A stretch of DNA of 42,473 nucleotides from a virus, in IMG/VR virus record IMGVR_UViG_3300048536_000696, positions 1 through 42,473 of that record; one strand, 5' to 3'. The translations under genes and the position numbers were made by a program. The notes beneath the pieces were generated by a model. That model made no database searches and had not been told where the DNA came from. It saw only the letters and a list, made by a program, of their open reading frames with translations. Of this stretch, positions 42,371 through 42,473 are shown piece by piece (positions within the stretch are counted from its first letter, which is position 1; the number at the start of each line of letters is the position of its first letter).

Positions 42371-42375
42371 ATAAT

Positions 42376-42473
42376 ATGTATTACGTTTGTATAGAAGATA
42401 ACCAAGTAACATCAATTGTTGATTATGAACCAAATGTTCCTAATACAGTATCAATTGAAACAATAACTGATGC
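42376..42473 (+). CDS. Start of a further gene (partial)
   Basis: An ATG 11 bases after the fibre stop opens a frame that runs off the window end: 32 complete codons beginning MYYVCIEDNQVTSIVDYEPN. Octamer spacing and position support a real gene. Short proteins starting like this follow fibre genes in related phages as I recall, but I cannot assign a function from this fragment; a fibre accessory or chaperone role is one option. Confidence 0.6.
   Translation, partial: MYYVCIEDNQVTSIVDYEPNVPNTVSIETITD

Overview
This window comes from a T4-like contractile-tailed phage (myovirus), almost certainly marine. The sequence is AT-rich and densely packed, with very short intergenic gaps, T4-style baseplate gene order and late-promoter octamers (TATAAATA). 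It carries features typical of cyanophage and pelagimyophage relatives: a DUF4815-type giant structural protein, a 2OG-Fe(II) oxygenase among tail genes, very large fibre genes, and gp5 without a lysozyme domain. The host cannot be read from the window; a Pelagibacter or cyanobacterial host is only a guess.

Layout. (1) Bases 1-1737, plus strand: the tail of an unknown gene, then the replication genes gp59 (helicase loader) and gp32 (ssDNA-binding protein), closed by a hairpin terminator. (2) Bases 1738-7853, minus strand: gp4 head-completion nuclease, a conserved unknown protein, a tail-tube-like protein, gp26, a hidden gp51-like reading frame, and a 1147-residue putative tape measure. gp26 ends on a T TTT TTC slippery heptamer, and the -1 frame stays open for 61 codons up to the tape measure start. 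This is the classical tail-assembly-chaperone frameshift arrangement and the most notable find here. (3) Bases 7854-7879: a 26-bp divergent promoter region. (4) Bases 7880-23518, plus strand: the baseplate series gp48, gp53, gp27-like hub, gp5, gp25, gp6 and a giant 2889-residue gp7-like wedge protein containing a probable seven-bladed propeller. (5) Bases 23538-42473, plus strand: a 1583-residue fibre, an unknown protein, a 2OG oxygenase paired with a degenerate oxygenase-like protein, gp8, a 1768-residue DUF4815 protein, a small coiled-coil protein, a 1719-residue fibre, and the start of one more gene.

How it works together. Nearly everything from 1738 onwards builds the tail: hub and tape measure on the minus strand; spike, wedges and fibres on the plus strand. 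Genes fall into small units led by a late-promoter octamer and followed by genes joined through overlapping stop/start codons. In nine units the octamer ends only 4-6 nt before the ATG, which places the predicted transcription start on or beside the start codon. This suggests leaderless late mRNAs. No tRNA, CRISPR array, insertion sequence or integrase was seen, and no gene-free stretch exceeds 200 bases.
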